A stretch of 64,000 nt of DNA from an uncultured Aquimarina sp. (GTDB lineage Bacteria > Bacteroidota > Bacteroidia > Flavobacteriales > Flavobacteriaceae): assembly GCA_947498815.1 (NCBI GenBank), contig CANMLU010000022.1, positions 1-64,000 of the forward strand, written 5' to 3'. A model generated the notes under the pieces. The model made no database searches. It saw only the letters and a list, made by a program, of their open reading frames with translations, and was not told the DNA's origin. The position numbers and the translations under genes are program-made. This document shows positions 30,731 through 40,439 of this stretch, in pieces (position 1 is the stretch's first letter; each line of letters begins with the position of its first letter).

Positions 30731-30930
30731 TTTTGTGATGGCCTTTGAAAATGCCTGTAGATCATATAGGCACCAAAAGCAATAAATACCAATATCAAAA
30801 TTGCCCTAAAGTCCCATGATGCTTCTGTTTGTAGTCTATTGTATAGCCTTAAACTTCCAAGAAGCACAAGACAAATGCCAATCATCAAATCCCAGGTTTT
30901 TCGAGGAGATTTATCATCTTTATTTTCCAT
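30727..30930 (-). CDS. small two-helix membrane protein
   Basis: 67 residues. A charged N-terminus (MENKDDKSPRKT) is followed by two hydrophobic segments (about 14-26 and 43-58), separated by LYNRLQTEASWDFRA. No known family is recognised. It starts 8 bp after the DUF2007 gene ends, so the two are probably one transcript. Its tail overlaps the convergent GMC oxidoreductase by 4 bp, but its N-terminal charge and hydrophobic pattern support real coding. Confidence 0.65.
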   Translation of the reverse strand: MENKDDKSPRKTWDLMIGICLVLLGSLRLYNRLQTEASWDFRAILILVFIAFGAYMIYRHFQRPSQN

Positions 30931-30938
30931 ATCTAGAT

Positions 30939-31166
30939 CTAGGATAAACTTTTTTCAATGATTGGAATAACCTCTTCAACATCGGTTTTTTTAACAAAAA
31001 GTTGAATGTGATCGGGTAATCCTCCTCCGAAACCTGCGGCCATACCCGATTTCATATCATCTCTAGTGACCGAATTAATTCCTCGATCTTGAAGTAATGT
31101 CTGTAAAAATTGAACATTAATTAAACTACCTGTATATACTCTTTCGTATTCGCTTTCTGGAAACAT
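30939..31166 (-). CDS. DUF2007 domain protein
   Basis: 75 residues, full length for this small ferredoxin-like-fold domain. The typical features are RVYTGSLINVQFLQTLLQDRGI near the start and a C-terminal LFVKKTDVEEVIPII strand-helix, with a GMAAGFGGGLPDHI loop between. The family is labelled a putative signal-transducing protein, but its function is not established. It sits first in a two-gene unit with the small membrane protein. Confidence 0.8.
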   Translation of the reverse strand: MFPESEYERVYTGSLINVQFLQTLLQDRGINSVTRDDMKSGMAAGFGGGLPDHIQLFVKKTDVEEVIPIIEKSLS

Positions 31167-31255
31167 AGGATATTAATTTATTAATAATTTGTCTTTAAAT
31201 ATGGATAAAACCATGAAGTATTTAAAAACAATTGGGTATGCAGTATGCAGTTTTA

Positions 31256-31285
31256 AGTAAACAGTAGATTTTGATACTGTTTACT
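31256..31285. repeat. 11-bp perfect inverted repeat in intergenic gap
   Basis: AGTAAACAGTA (31256-31266) and TACTGTTTACT (31275-31285) form a perfect 11-bp stem with an 8-nt loop. A TATGCAG direct duplication (GTATGCAGTATGCAG) lies just upstream. No T-run follows, so this is a repeat or operator rather than a clear terminator. Confidence 0.6.
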
Positions 31286-31367
31286 GCCTACTTTTGTGCG
31301 ATGCTTAAAAAGAATCTCATTCATATTATTTTAATATCGATACATTTTTAAGAAACAAAGCAATTGT

Positions 31368-32087
31368 TTATGCATTAAAATATTTGCTATTCCAAATGGC
31401 CGTATTAAAGTTTTTTCCCAATGCGAATCCATAGAATAGCACAATAGCAGCCACAGATTTAAACATAAATAAAAAGACCATAACAAAAGTGGAAACATTA
31501 GTACCCTTACTAAACAATCCATCCGGAACCATAAATGTAAGCAAAAGACTGACTAAAAAAGTAAGGATAAGTAAATTTTCGAAACTTTTAAAGAACCACA
31601 TCATTATTTTACGAAGCGGATGAAGATCATTACCCCATTTATGTATTAAATAAAAATAATCATTACCTATTGGAGCAAATAGTAGAGGGTCATCTGCATT
31701 TTCTAACTTAAAAAGTTTGGATGGCGCAATAATCTTGAAACCCTTTAGTTCTGTTTGATGTTTTTTTTCAATAGTTTTTACAGCATAAATTGCCTCTTTA
31801 GGAAGTTTTCCCTTGAAATATTTTGAATCCAAAAAACGAAGACGATAATCAATACAGATTTTTTTGATCTGTTCTAAATGATATATTTTTTCGGTTTCTA
31901 ATTGATCAAAATCGAAGGAGTTTTGTATAATCTCAGACTTGACGTTCAGGTTTTTAAGAATTTGATCCTCATGTAATGCTTCCTTAACAAAAATATGATC
32001 TATCTGATCTTTCCAGGTAAAAGAGTCAAATTCTTTAGCTCTTAATTGATTGAGTTTTTTTTCAATATTCGTTCTGGGCAGTAACAT
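31368..32087 (-). CDS. hypothetical membrane protein
   Basis: 239 residues, no family recognised. The first 150 residues are charged and mixed helix/strand (NIEKKLNQLRAKEFDSFTWK); a loop PLLFAPIGNDYFYLIHKWGND follows; two membrane segments lie at about 165-187 (LLILTFLVSLLLTFM) and about 200-222 (FVMVFLFMFKSVAAIVLFYG). The large N-terminal domain is probably cytoplasmic. It stands alone, with 160 bp to the gene upstream and 201 bp to the gene downstream. Confidence 0.7.
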   Translation of the reverse strand: MLLPRTNIEKKLNQLRAKEFDSFTWKDQIDHIFVKEALHEDQILKNLNVKSEIIQNSFDFDQLETEKIYHLEQIKKICIDYRLRFLDSKYFKGKLPKEAIYAVKTIEKKHQTELKGFKIIAPSKLFKLENADDPLLFAPIGNDYFYLIHKWGNDLHPLRKIMMWFFKSFENLLILTFLVSLLLTFMVPDGLFSKGTNVSTFVMVFLFMFKSVAAIVLFYGFALGKNFNTAIWNSKYFNA

Positions 32088-32246
32088 CTTCTTTTCTTTT
32101 TCATTAGCTTCACTAAATTAATGATTTAACGCTAGTTTTGAAAATATTAGCTTCTCTAATGTTTTGATATATACGAGTTTTAACTATTGTTGAGGCGAAT
32201 GTGAGTTTTGTAAAAGAAGTGCCTTAAATGGATAGTAAATTAAAGC

Positions 32247-33092
32247 TCATTGAATTCTACTTACCATAATACCCGTATTGTTTTTAAGCTTTTGAAGGTA
32301 GGTAGCAAGGGGTACTTCAGAAATTAAAACTTCTCCTTTTGTCGATGCATGCAGCAAATGGATTCTTCCTGTTTGTAGTCGAATTGCAATTCCGGTGTGA
32401 CTAACATCCAGGCCTTTAATGGAAGTTGTAATCGCAATGATATCGCCAGAATTTATTAAATTTTCATTGTCCTTAATTTGATCTTTGGGCAAGTAACAGA
32501 AATGTGATTCGTTTATGTTTGTCTCAGATTTTTTTATTTTGCTGAAGTTTTGATCATCTTTCAAAAAAGGATAGAGTTCACGATGTGTACTCATAAAATT
32601 TATATTCTTCTTTAATTCAATACCTCCAATCTCACCTGTGATATCTTTTATAATCTCTTTTTGTTCATTGTTAGAAATCCAATCCGAGAAATAATGCAAT
32701 CTTGAAGCGTAACCATCCAGAATACCATCCTTATAGCGGATTTTTTGAAGATAGCTGGTATAGCTATCAAAGTCATCTTTATTGTTTTTTAGCATTAAAC
32801 TAAATGCTATAACGTTTTCTACAAAAGTGGTGCAATCTAATCCTTGAAGATTGATAACTAAAGATTCATCAGGGTCTATTTCAAGAGTTTTGGCTACATA
32901 TGGAGTTGCGAGAAAAGATTTTCCAACCGATATAACGATTTCTTCTATACCAGAGTTTGGGGGAGTGTCTTTTTTGAGTTTTGTGATTTTAGATTTAAAA
33001 ATCTCTTTGTCTTTTGCAGAGCATACAATTTCCTGAGCTTTAATGCTATTTACTATAAATAAGAAAAGAAGAAGTGATATAACATTGTTCAT
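32247..33092 (-). CDS. DUF1460 protein, N-acetylmuramoyl-L-alanine amidase-like
   Basis: 281 residues from the ATG at 33092, giving a normal signal peptide (MNNVISLLLFLFIVNSIKAQ). An upstream start at 33161 would lie inside the leuB terminator. DUF1460 proteins have an NlpC/P60-like papain fold; here the nucleophile Cys is in GLDCTTFVEN and the His in DVSHTGIAIR, with LLHASTKGEV downstream. Characterised relatives cleave muropeptides between sugar and stem peptide, suggesting a periplasmic role in peptidoglycan turnover. Exact specificity is not predictable. Confidence 0.82.
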   Translation of the reverse strand: MNNVISLLLFLFIVNSIKAQEIVCSAKDKEIFKSKITKLKKDTPPNSGIEEIVISVGKSFLATPYVAKTLEIDPDESLVINLQGLDCTTFVENVIAFSLMLKNNKDDFDSYTSYLQKIRYKDGILDGYASRLHYFSDWISNNEQKEIIKDITGEIGGIELKKNINFMSTHRELYPFLKDDQNFSKIKKSETNINESHFCYLPKDQIKDNENLINSGDIIAITTSIKGLDVSHTGIAIRLQTGRIHLLHASTKGEVLISEVPLATYLQKLKNNTGIMVSRIQ

Positions 33093-33152
33093 CAGCAATA
33101 TAGTGTATTGATTTACAAACACAAATATAGCTTTTAAAATTTCGATGTATAA

Positions 33153-33187
33153 AAAAAGCAACCCAGAAAACTTCTCGGTTGCTTTTT
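33153..33187 (-). terminator. terminator of the leucine operon
   Basis: AAAAAGCAACC (33153-33163) pairs perfectly with GGTTGCTTTTT (33177-33187). Read on the minus strand it follows the leuB stop codon and ends in a T-run. Confidence 0.8.
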
Positions 33188-33208
33188 CAAAACAGAATAT
33201 TTCTAAAA

Positions 33209-34324
33209 CTAGATAATCGTAGATTGTCCTACATGTATGTTTTCAAAATTAATATTCGAATCTTCGGGATTCAAGATATAATCGGCAATGAAGTCTCCAA
33301 CTTTTTCTGTAGTAAGTGGATTACTTGTATTTATATCCGGTGTGGTAAGGTTAAGCTCTAAAGACTTTTCAACTGCGTCTCTTACTGCATTGGCCTCGCC
33401 CAAAAGATTAAAATGTTCCAGTAACATTGCTGCAGATAATATGGCAGCTATTGGGTTTGCAATACCTTTTCCGGTAGCTTGAGGGTATGAACCATGAATG
33501 GGCTCAAACATACAACAGGTATCTCCTACAGAGGCTGAAGCCAAAAGACCAATCGATCCTCCTATAACGCTAGCTTCATCAGATATAATATCTCCAAACA
33601 TATTTTCGGTTAGGATCACATCAAATTGACTAGGGTTAAGGATCATTTGCATAGCTGCATTGTCCACAAATAAGAAATCCAAAGCTACATCTTGGTATTC
33701 TTTGGCAATTTCTGTGACAACCTTTCTCCATAAACGAGAAGATTCTAATACATTGGCTTTATCTACTAAAGTAATTTTATTCTTTCGTTTTTGTGCTGCC
33801 TTAAAGGCTAGATGAGTTATACGTTCAATTTCTTTTTTGGAATATTCACAAAGATCAGAAGCGACCGTTCCGTCATCACTTAATTCTTTTTTTCCGAAGT
33901 AAATACCACCAGTTAATTCTCGATATATTGAGATATCTGTACCTTCTATAATTTCACGTTTAAGCGGAGATTTATCAATTAAGGTATTATAGGCTTTTAC
34001 GGGTCTTATATTAGCATAAAGACCAAGTTCTTTACGTAATTTTAATAATCCTTGCTCTGGACGTACTGGGGCGCTTGGGTTATTATCATATTTAGGATCT
34101 CCGATGGCTCCAAATAATACAGCATCTGTATTTGCGCATAGTTCTAGAGTTTCATCAGGTAAAGGATTACCAGTTTTGTCGATTGCAATGGCACCAACCA
34201 AGGCTTCTTTGAATATAAAAGTGTGATCAAAACTATGTGCAATGGCTTCTAATGTTTTGATAGCCTGGGCGGTCACTTCTGGACCTATACCGTCTCCTGA
34301 TAATACTGCGATATCTAATTTCAT
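33209..34324 (-). CDS. leuB: 3-isopropylmalate dehydrogenase
   Basis: 371 residues, full length. Decarboxylating dehydrogenase signatures include AVLSGDGIGPEV at the start, SPLKREIIEGTDISIYRELTGGIYFG, and the metal/NAD site LTENMFGDIISDEAS with FEPIHGSYPQATGKGIANP. It oxidises and decarboxylates 3-isopropylmalate to 2-ketoisocaproate, the precursor of leucine, using NAD. It is the last gene of the leuA-leuC-leuD-leuB unit and is followed by a terminator. Confidence 0.96.
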   Translation of the reverse strand: MKLDIAVLSGDGIGPEVTAQAIKTLEAIAHSFDHTFIFKEALVGAIAIDKTGNPLPDETLELCANTDAVLFGAIGDPKYDNNPSAPVRPEQGLLKLRKELGLYANIRPVKAYNTLIDKSPLKREIIEGTDISIYRELTGGIYFGKKELSDDGTVASDLCEYSKKEIERITHLAFKAAQKRKNKITLVDKANVLESSRLWRKVVTEIAKEYQDVALDFLFVDNAAMQMILNPSQFDVILTENMFGDIISDEASVIGGSIGLLASASVGDTCCMFEPIHGSYPQATGKGIANPIAAILSAAMLLEHFNLLGEANAVRDAVEKSLELNLTTPDINTSNPLTTEKVGDFIADYILNPEDSNINFENIHVGQSTII

Positions 34325-34374
34325 CTGTTTCTTTTATTGTTCTGTCACACTGACAATTTGTATTTTATTTGGTT

Positions 34375-34956
34375 TTATGCATTTTCAAAAGCTTCTATTT
34401 CTGCTTTATTGCTGATTAAAAAATCAATATCATCATATCCGTTAATTAGACAAGTCTTTTTGTAACTATTGATTTCAAAATCAGAAGAAACTCCTGTATG
34501 TACTATTGTGATTTTTTGAGCCTCAAGATCTACTTCTATTTGAGTGTTGGGTTCTTTTTCTACTTCAGTAAGTAATTTTTTCAAATATTCTGGAGAAACC
34601 TGAACAGGTAAAACACCATTATTTAATGCGTTTCCTTTAAAAATATCTGCAAAGAAACTAGATACAACAACTTTAAATCCATAATCATGGATTGCCCAGG
34701 CGGCGTGTTCTCTACTTGATCCACATCCAAAATTGTCTCCAGCTACCAAAATACTACCTTGATAAATCGTCTTATTAAGTACAAAATCTTCATTCGGACT
34801 ACCATCTTTTTGAAAACGCCAATCTCTAAACAGATTTTCTCCAAAACCATCACGACTTGTAGCTTTTAAGAAACGCGCAGGAATGATTTGATCTGTATCT
34901 ACATTTTCAATAGGCAATGGTATAGCCGAGGATGTTAGTTTTACGAACTTATCCAT
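34375..34956 (-). CDS. leuD: 3-isopropylmalate dehydratase small subunit
   Basis: 193 residues, usual length. [20 protein letters not shown] and the conserved [16 protein letters not shown] identify LeuD, which forms the swivelling domain of isopropylmalate isomerase and pairs with the LeuC subunit encoded 5 bp upstream in the same direction. Together they isomerise 2- to 3-isopropylmalate. Confidence 0.96.
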   Translation of the reverse strand: MDKFVKLTSSAIPLPIENVDTDQIIPARFLKATSRDGFGENLFRDWRFQKDGSPNEDFVLNKTIYQGSILVAGDNFGCGSSREHAAWAIHDYGFKVVVSSFFADIFKGNALNNGVLPVQVSPEYLKKLLTEVEKEPNTQIEVDLEAQKITIVHTGVSSDFEINSYKKTCLINGYDDIDFLISNKAEIEAFENA

Positions 34957-34961
34957 GATTT

Positions 34962-36344
34962 TTAATTCAGTTGTTTAGTGATGTCAATAATTTTTCCTTC
35001 AATTGCTGTTGCTGCTGCAACTAGTGGACTGGCCAATATAGTTCTTGCGCCTTGTCCTTGTCGCCCTTCAAAATTTCGATTAGAAGTGGATACGCAATAT
35101 TCTCCCTCTGGGATTTTATCATCATTCATTGCCAGACATGCAGAGCATCCCGGTTGTCGTAGTTTAAATCCGGCATTTTCAAAAACATGATTCAGGCCTT
35201 CTTGAACAATCTGTTGCGCCACTTGTTGAGAGCCTGGAACAAACCATGCTGTCACATTATCTGCTTTTTTCTTTCCTTTAATAAAATTAGCGGCTACTCT
35301 AAAATCTTCAATTCTGCTATTGGTACAGCTACCAATGAAAACATAATTGATTTTTTGATTGATTAATGACTGTCCTTTCTGAAAGTTCATATAGGCCAAT
35401 GACTTTTCAAAGGAAGCATTGTTTTCTGTAGGTATATTTTCTGATATTTTGATACCCATCCCTGGATTGGTTCCATAAGTGATCATGGGTTCAATATCCG
35501 CAGCATCAAAGTGATATTCTTTATCAAAAATAGCACCTTCATCTGTGGGAAGCGTTTTCCAATACGCGACTTTTTTGTCAAATTCATCTCCTTTTGGAGC
35601 AAACTCTCTGCCTTTTACGTATTCAAATGTTGTTTCATCTGGTGCAATCATACCCCCACGTGCACCCATTTCGATGCTCATATTACAGACCGTCATGCGC
35701 CCTTCCATAGACATTTCTTCAAAGACATTACCAGCATATTCACAAAAATATCCTGTACCCGCATTTGTACCCAATTTTGAGATGATGTATAGAATAACAT
35801 CTTTAGGTAAAACACCAGGTTTTAAGGTTCCATTGACGCTCACACGTAAACTTTTGGGTTTCTGCAATAGCAAACACTGACTCGCAAATACCTGAGCCAC
35901 CTGGCTGGTTCCGATCCCAAAAGCAATGGTTCCAAAAGCACCATGAGTAGAGGTGTGGCTATCTCCACATACCATGGTCATACCTGGTTGTGTAAATCCT
36001 AATTCGGGTGCCATTACATGTACTATCCCGTTGTACTTATGTCCTAACCCGTATAGTGTGATATTGTTTTTCTTGCAATTTTCAGTAAGTTGGGCCAATT
36101 GATTTCTTGACAGCACGTCTTTTACCGGAAGATGTTGATCAACCGTTGGTGTATTGTGATCTGCCGTAGCTACAATCTGATCTGGTCTAAAAACAGGAAT
36201 TCCACGTTGTTCCAATTCTGCAAATGCTTGCGGACTTGTAACTTCATGGATCAAATGTTTATCAATATATAATACCTGGGGGCCATCTTTTACTTCTTTG
36301 ACGACATGTGCATCCCAAACTTTATCAAATAAGGTCTTTTTCAT
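34962..36344 (-). CDS. leuC: 3-isopropylmalate dehydratase large subunit
   Basis: 460 residues from the ATG at 36344 ([15 protein letters not shown]), the usual LeuC start; the open frame continues 17 codons upstream from a TTG with no family similarity. The 4Fe-4S ligands are visible: Cys in FIGSCTNSR and two in [22 protein letters not shown] and the substrate-binding [11 protein letters not shown] are conserved. It is the catalytic aconitase-like half of isopropylmalate isomerase. The gap to leuA is about 150 bp and contains a possible dispersed repeat. Confidence 0.95.
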   Translation of the reverse strand: MKKTLFDKVWDAHVVKEVKDGPQVLYIDKHLIHEVTSPQAFAELEQRGIPVFRPDQIVATADHNTPTVDQHLPVKDVLSRNQLAQLTENCKKNNITLYGLGHKYNGIVHVMAPELGFTQPGMTMVCGDSHTSTHGAFGTIAFGIGTSQVAQVFASQCLLLQKPKSLRVSVNGTLKPGVLPKDVILYIISKLGTNAGTGYFCEYAGNVFEEMSMEGRMTVCNMSIEMGARGGMIAPDETTFEYVKGREFAPKGDEFDKKVAYWKTLPTDEGAIFDKEYHFDAADIEPMITYGTNPGMGIKISENIPTENNASFEKSLAYMNFQKGQSLINQKINYVFIGSCTNSRIEDFRVAANFIKGKKKADNVTAWFVPGSQQVAQQIVQEGLNHVFENAGFKLRQPGCSACLAMNDDKIPEGEYCVSTSNRNFEGRQGQGARTILASPLVAAATAIEGKIIDITKQLN

Positions 36345-36440
36345 ATTTAATGTATCGTAATCATCGATCACATCCAGCCTTTTGTCTTCGCTCAAGACAG
36401 GCTAGAGTCTAGATGTATATTTGTATAATCATATTTCACT

Positions 36441-36467
36441 TTTTCTTGAGTACACTCGAAATGACAG
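36441..36467. repeat. possible dispersed repeat (CTCGAAATGACAG type) between leuA and leuC
   Basis: TTGAGTACACTCGAAATGACAG-like sequence contains a small palindrome GAGTACACTC and a CGAAATGACAG end similar to that at 28411-28423. It lies inside the leucine operon, in the only gap of any size. Confidence 0.35.
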
Positions 36468-36493
36468 TAAAATAAGATATCTTTTTAATTAAA

Positions 36494-37666
36494 CTATGCT
36501 ACTACTGCAGCCATTACATTTGTGTTTTTCATGATAAGATGAATATCCTCATCTACCACTTCTTTTTTACGATCGGCAAAATTTAAGAACTCTTTGTAAA
36601 CATCATCTAATTGAAGTTTGGTAAGTTCATATCCTACTTTCTTGGCTCTATAAGCAAGTGCAGCCCTACCGCTTCGCGCCGTAAGTACAATTGCAGATTC
36701 TGTAACTCCAACTTCTGCTGGGTCTATAATTTCATAGGTTTCACGATTTTTAATCACACCGTCCTGATGGATTCCAGAACTATGCGCAAAAGCATTAGCG
36801 CCAACAATTGCCTTGTTGGGTTGTACCATCATTCCCATATGATCAGAAACCATTTGACTGGTTTCGTATAATAATCTTGAGTTAATATCGGTGTTTAGGT
36901 CCAGATATGGATGTTGTTTCATGATCATGACGACTTCTTCGAGTGAAGTGTTTCCTGCTCGTTCACCAATTCCGTTTATGGTACATTCGATTTGGCGAGC
37001 ACCGTTAATTGCTCCAGAAATTGAATTGGCTGTAGCCAACCCCAGATCATTATGACAATGACAGGAAATGATTACATTATCTATCCCGGTCACATTTTCT
37101 TTTAAGTATTTGATTTTGGCTCCATACTCTTCGGGTAAACAATATCCTGTTGTATCTGGAATATTAAGAACGGTCGCCCCGGCTTTGATCATAGCTTCAC
37201 AAACTCGCGCTAAGAATTCATTGTCGGTGCGACCCGCATCTTCGGCATAAAATTCTACATCTTCAACAAAAGACTTTGCATACTTTACAGCGGCAATGCC
37301 TCGCTCAATAACTTTATCCTGTGTAGAATTGAATTTATATTTGATGTGGGACTCTGATGTACCTATTCCCGTATGTATTCTAGGCCTTTGGGCATATTTA
37401 AGTGCTTCAGCAGCAACTTTAATATCATTTTCTACGGCACGTGTAAGTCCACATACAGTAGCATTTTTGACAATTTTTGCAATTTCATTTACAGAGGTAA
37501 AATCTCCGGGACTTGAAACTGGGAATCCTGCTTCTATAACATCCACCCCCAAAAGATCAAGCTGTTCTGCAATGACCAATTTTTGTTGTGTATTTAATTT
37601 ACAACCAGGGACCTGTTCCCCGTCTCTTAAGGTGGTGTCGAATATTTGAACTTTATTATTACTCAT
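36494..37666 (-). CDS. leuA: 2-isopropylmalate synthase, short form
   Basis: 390 residues. TIM-barrel signatures are [15 protein letters not shown] near residue 10, [13 protein letters not shown] with the metal-binding histidines, and [16 protein letters not shown]; the subdomain ends with the HSSGIHQDG loop. It condenses acetyl-CoA with 2-ketoisovalerate. The protein stops at about 390 residues, without the roughly 120-residue C-terminal LeuA regulatory domain that binds leucine in the long form. Homocitrate synthase and re-citrate synthase are relatives, but the leuCDB neighbours settle the assignment. Confidence 0.93.
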   Translation of the reverse strand: MSNNKVQIFDTTLRDGEQVPGCKLNTQQKLVIAEQLDLLGVDVIEAGFPVSSPGDFTSVNEIAKIVKNATVCGLTRAVENDIKVAAEALKYAQRPRIHTGIGTSESHIKYKFNSTQDKVIERGIAAVKYAKSFVEDVEFYAEDAGRTDNEFLARVCEAMIKAGATVLNIPDTTGYCLPEEYGAKIKYLKENVTGIDNVIISCHCHNDLGLATANSISGAINGARQIECTINGIGERAGNTSLEEVVMIMKQHPYLDLNTDINSRLLYETSQMVSDHMGMMVQPNKAIVGANAFAHSSGIHQDGVIKNRETYEIIDPAEVGVTESAIVLTARSGRAALAYRAKKVGYELTKLQLDDVYKEFLNFADRKKEVVDEDIHLIMKNTNVMAAVVA

Positions 37667-37872
37667 AGGAATTTCGTGAATTTTGAATGTTGTGCTCTGA
37701 TAAAAAAAAATCTTTTTAAAATATTCTTACAAGATGTTTCCTAAATCTCTTACGAATTTATATTTTGGGAATTCAAAAGGGAAGTGTTTAAGGAATTGTT
37801 TTACAATGCTAAACTATTTCATGAGTGATTTAATAATCTGTTTATCAATTAATTACAATATATTTTCTTACA

Positions 37873-39420
37873 ATGACTAATGATCAAAAAGATCCTTTGT
37901 TTGTTTTAGTAAAGTCGCTTTCGAAATCCGAAAAACGACAGTTTAAGGTATATGTTGGACGATTAGGTGTCAATACCGATTCAAAGTTCTTGGCACTTTT
38001 TAATCATTTAGACAAAAGTGATGCCTTGGACGAAGACCTTATTGTAAAAAAAGGAATAGTTACCAAGCTGCAACTCTCTAATTTGAAGGCTCATTTATAT
38101 AAACAAATTCTTATTAGTCTTCGATTGAGTCCTTTGCATCAGAATATCAGGTCTCAAATTAGAGAACAACTTGATTTTGCTTCGATTTTGTATCACAAGG
38201 GATTATATAAACAGAGTCTGAAGATTTTAGAAAAAGCAAAGGCACTTGCAAAAGAAAATGAAGAGCATAACATAGCCTATGAGATTGTAGAACTTGAAAA
38301 AATTATCGAGACACAATATATTACCAGAAGTATTAATAGCAGAGCCGATGAATTGACTGTAGAAGCAAAAATGTTGAGTATGAAAAATGTGCTCACCAGT
38401 AAACTTTCAAATTTATCACTTCAATTGTACGGCCTGATGCTGAAAAGTGGTTATGTGCGTAATGATAAGGAACATAACGTAATCACCAATTATTTTCATA
38501 GTAAATTACCGAAGTATGAATGGAGTATGCTTGGGTTTAGAGAGAAACTATGGTTGTACAAAGCGCATTTGTGGTATAGTTTTATTGTTCAGGATTTTTT
38601 GTCTTGCTATAAATATTCAAAAAAGTGGGTGGACTTGTTTTATGAACATCCCAAAATGATGGTTCTCAACCCCGTTTTCTTCCTCAGAGGGAATCACTAT
38701 TTATTGGAGTCCCTGTTTTTAATAAAAGATAAAACACAATTACAATCTACCTTATCGAGATTTGAAGAAACCGTGTCTTCAGATACTTTTCCAAAAGATG
38801 ATAACATAGACGTGTTATCGTTTCAGTTTATTTATAATAATAAGTTAAATATCCATTTTCTTGAAGGCACTTTTGATGAAGGAGAATATTTGGTTACGGA
38901 AATTTTAAAAGGGATTTCCGAATTTAAAAACCGTTTGGATGATCATCATATTATGGTGTTTTATTATAAGATAGGGTGCTTATATTTTGGAATGGGTAAT
39001 CATAAAAAGTGTATCGAGTATCTCGCTAAGATTATTAACAACAAATCTTTAAAGATGCGAGAAGATTTGATGTGTTTCTCAAGAGTGCTAAGCCTCGTTG
39101 CACATTATGAAGCTGGTATGGATTATCATCTTGAAACCCAACTAAAAGAAACCTATAGATTTTTGATCAAGATGGATGATTTACATGAAGTGCAAAAAGA
39201 AATGATCAAATTCTTGAAAAACCTTGGAGATATTTTTCCGCATCAAATTAAGGAAGAATTTAAAAAACTTCATGCCAGACTTAAACAATATGAGGATCAC
39301 CCTTATGAAAAAAGAGCCTTTTTGTATTTGGATATCTTGTCATGGTTAGAGAGTAATATCGAGAATAGACCAGTAGCAGATATCATTAAAGAAAAGTCAA
39401 AAAAATTGATTCGAGGATAG
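37873..39420 (+). CDS. TPR-like helical protein of unknown function
   Basis: 515 residues, almost entirely helical, without signal peptide or membrane segment. Helix-turn-helix pairs such as ASILYHKGLYKQSLKILEKAKALAKE and YKIGCLYFGMGNHKKCIEYLAKII are TPR-like. Proteins of this length and start (PLFVLVKSLSKSEKRQFKVY) are common in Flavobacteriia with no assigned role. It is transcribed divergently from leuA and alone. A cytoplasmic scaffold role would fit the fold, but nothing more specific can be supported. Confidence 0.78.
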   Translation: MTNDQKDPLFVLVKSLSKSEKRQFKVYVGRLGVNTDSKFLALFNHLDKSDALDEDLIVKKGIVTKLQLSNLKAHLYKQILISLRLSPLHQNIRSQIREQLDFASILYHKGLYKQSLKILEKAKALAKENEEHNIAYEIVELEKIIETQYITRSINSRADELTVEAKMLSMKNVLTSKLSNLSLQLYGLMLKSGYVRNDKEHNVITNYFHSKLPKYEWSMLGFREKLWLYKAHLWYSFIVQDFLSCYKYSKKWVDLFYEHPKMMVLNPVFFLRGNHYLLESLFLIKDKTQLQSTLSRFEETVSSDTFPKDDNIDVLSFQFIYNNKLNIHFLEGTFDEGEYLVTEILKGISEFKNRLDDHHIMVFYYKIGCLYFGMGNHKKCIEYLAKIINNKSLKMREDLMCFSRVLSLVAHYEAGMDYHLETQLKETYRFLIKMDDLHEVQKEMIKFLKNLGDIFPHQIKEEFKKLHARLKQYEDHPYEKRAFLYLDILSWLESNIENRPVADIIKEKSKKLIRG

Positions 39421-39448
39421 TAATCTTATGATTTCGGGTTAGTGATTA

Positions 39449-40306
39449 TCAGTTTTTTTGGATTTCTGTTGTAGGTGGTTTTTCCAAATATCTTGGTTTG
39501 ATGTAAAATCTATATACACCATATTCAAACAGCGGAATAATCATTATTATAATTAGAGTGATTAATAATGAATATACTAGTGAACGATATTGAGAACTCA
39601 ACCAGTGGTCAAACCAAACTGTAAGTTTGTCTGCGATTGAGCGTTCTATGTCCTTATGGCCCACATGTATTAACAAATCCATGGCAATGTTAAACTCTTT
39701 ATATGATAGAGTCTCGGACATATCTGCATGGGGTGTTGCGGCGTTGATTATACCATACATGGTAATTTTATATAGATCACCTCCGTATTTTTCAATCAAA
39801 TATTCTGAGATCTTATTTTTGCTTTTATCTATCAGTGAATATCCTGTATTATTAACGCTTGCCATGGATTTGATTGCACCAACAAACGCGTCATTTCCTT
39901 CTTTTACTTCAATGGCTGTTTGTTGTATCTCTTTAATAAATTCATTTTTGCTTTCTTCAGATTCAAAGAATTGCTTTGATATACTCGTTGAAATACCCGA
40001 TACAATCAGTTTTTCTTCCTTTTGAATAATACAATAGATACCCCTAATTGCACCTATTTGTCCAAATATATATAGGAAGCCAATGATTAATATGGGGATA
40101 TATAGTTTGACTGCCCAATTGTAATATTTTGCTTCCCTTTTTAAAACTCTTCTTTTGGACAAAACAAGAATATAAATAATGGAGGTAATAAAACCTATGC
40201 CTAGGAAAAGTATTATGTTTAAAATTAGCGTTCCTGAATGTGGAATAACCACATCTTTAATGATGTTCCATATTTCTGACCAGTTTATAGTATCCAAAAA
40301 TTTCAT
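39449..40306 (-). CDS. hypothetical membrane protein
   Basis: 285 residues. Three hydrophobic segments: about 22-48 (LILNIILFLGIGFITSIIYI), 70-92 (IPILIIGFLYIFGQIGAI) and 243-268 (LVYSLLITLIIIMIIPLFEYG). Between the second and third lies a charged helical region of about 150 residues that is probably periplasmic. No family is recognised. It is convergent with the TPR-like gene and divergent from the DMT transporter. Confidence 0.68.
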   Translation of the reverse strand: MKFLDTINWSEIWNIIKDVVIPHSGTLILNIILFLGIGFITSIIYILVLSKRRVLKREAKYYNWAVKLYIPILIIGFLYIFGQIGAIRGIYCIIQKEEKLIVSGISTSISKQFFESEESKNEFIKEIQQTAIEVKEGNDAFVGAIKSMASVNNTGYSLIDKSKNKISEYLIEKYGGDLYKITMYGIINAATPHADMSETLSYKEFNIAMDLLIHVGHKDIERSIADKLTVWFDHWLSSQYRSLVYSLLITLIIIMIIPLFEYGVYRFYIKPRYLEKPPTTEIQKN

Positions 40307-40439
40307 AATCTATATACGATGAGCTTTTACAAGTTTTGAAAATTGAATTGAGTAAAATTATACATTTATTATTGAGTCTGCATATTATTACCTAAAGATT
40401 TATCATTTTTGTAATCGTCTTATCTGAATAATTTATTTT

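Noticed and set aside
37667-37872. Possible leucine attenuator or T-box upstream of leuA
   Set aside because: I found no leucine-codon leader, no terminator/antiterminator pair and no T-box core sequence.
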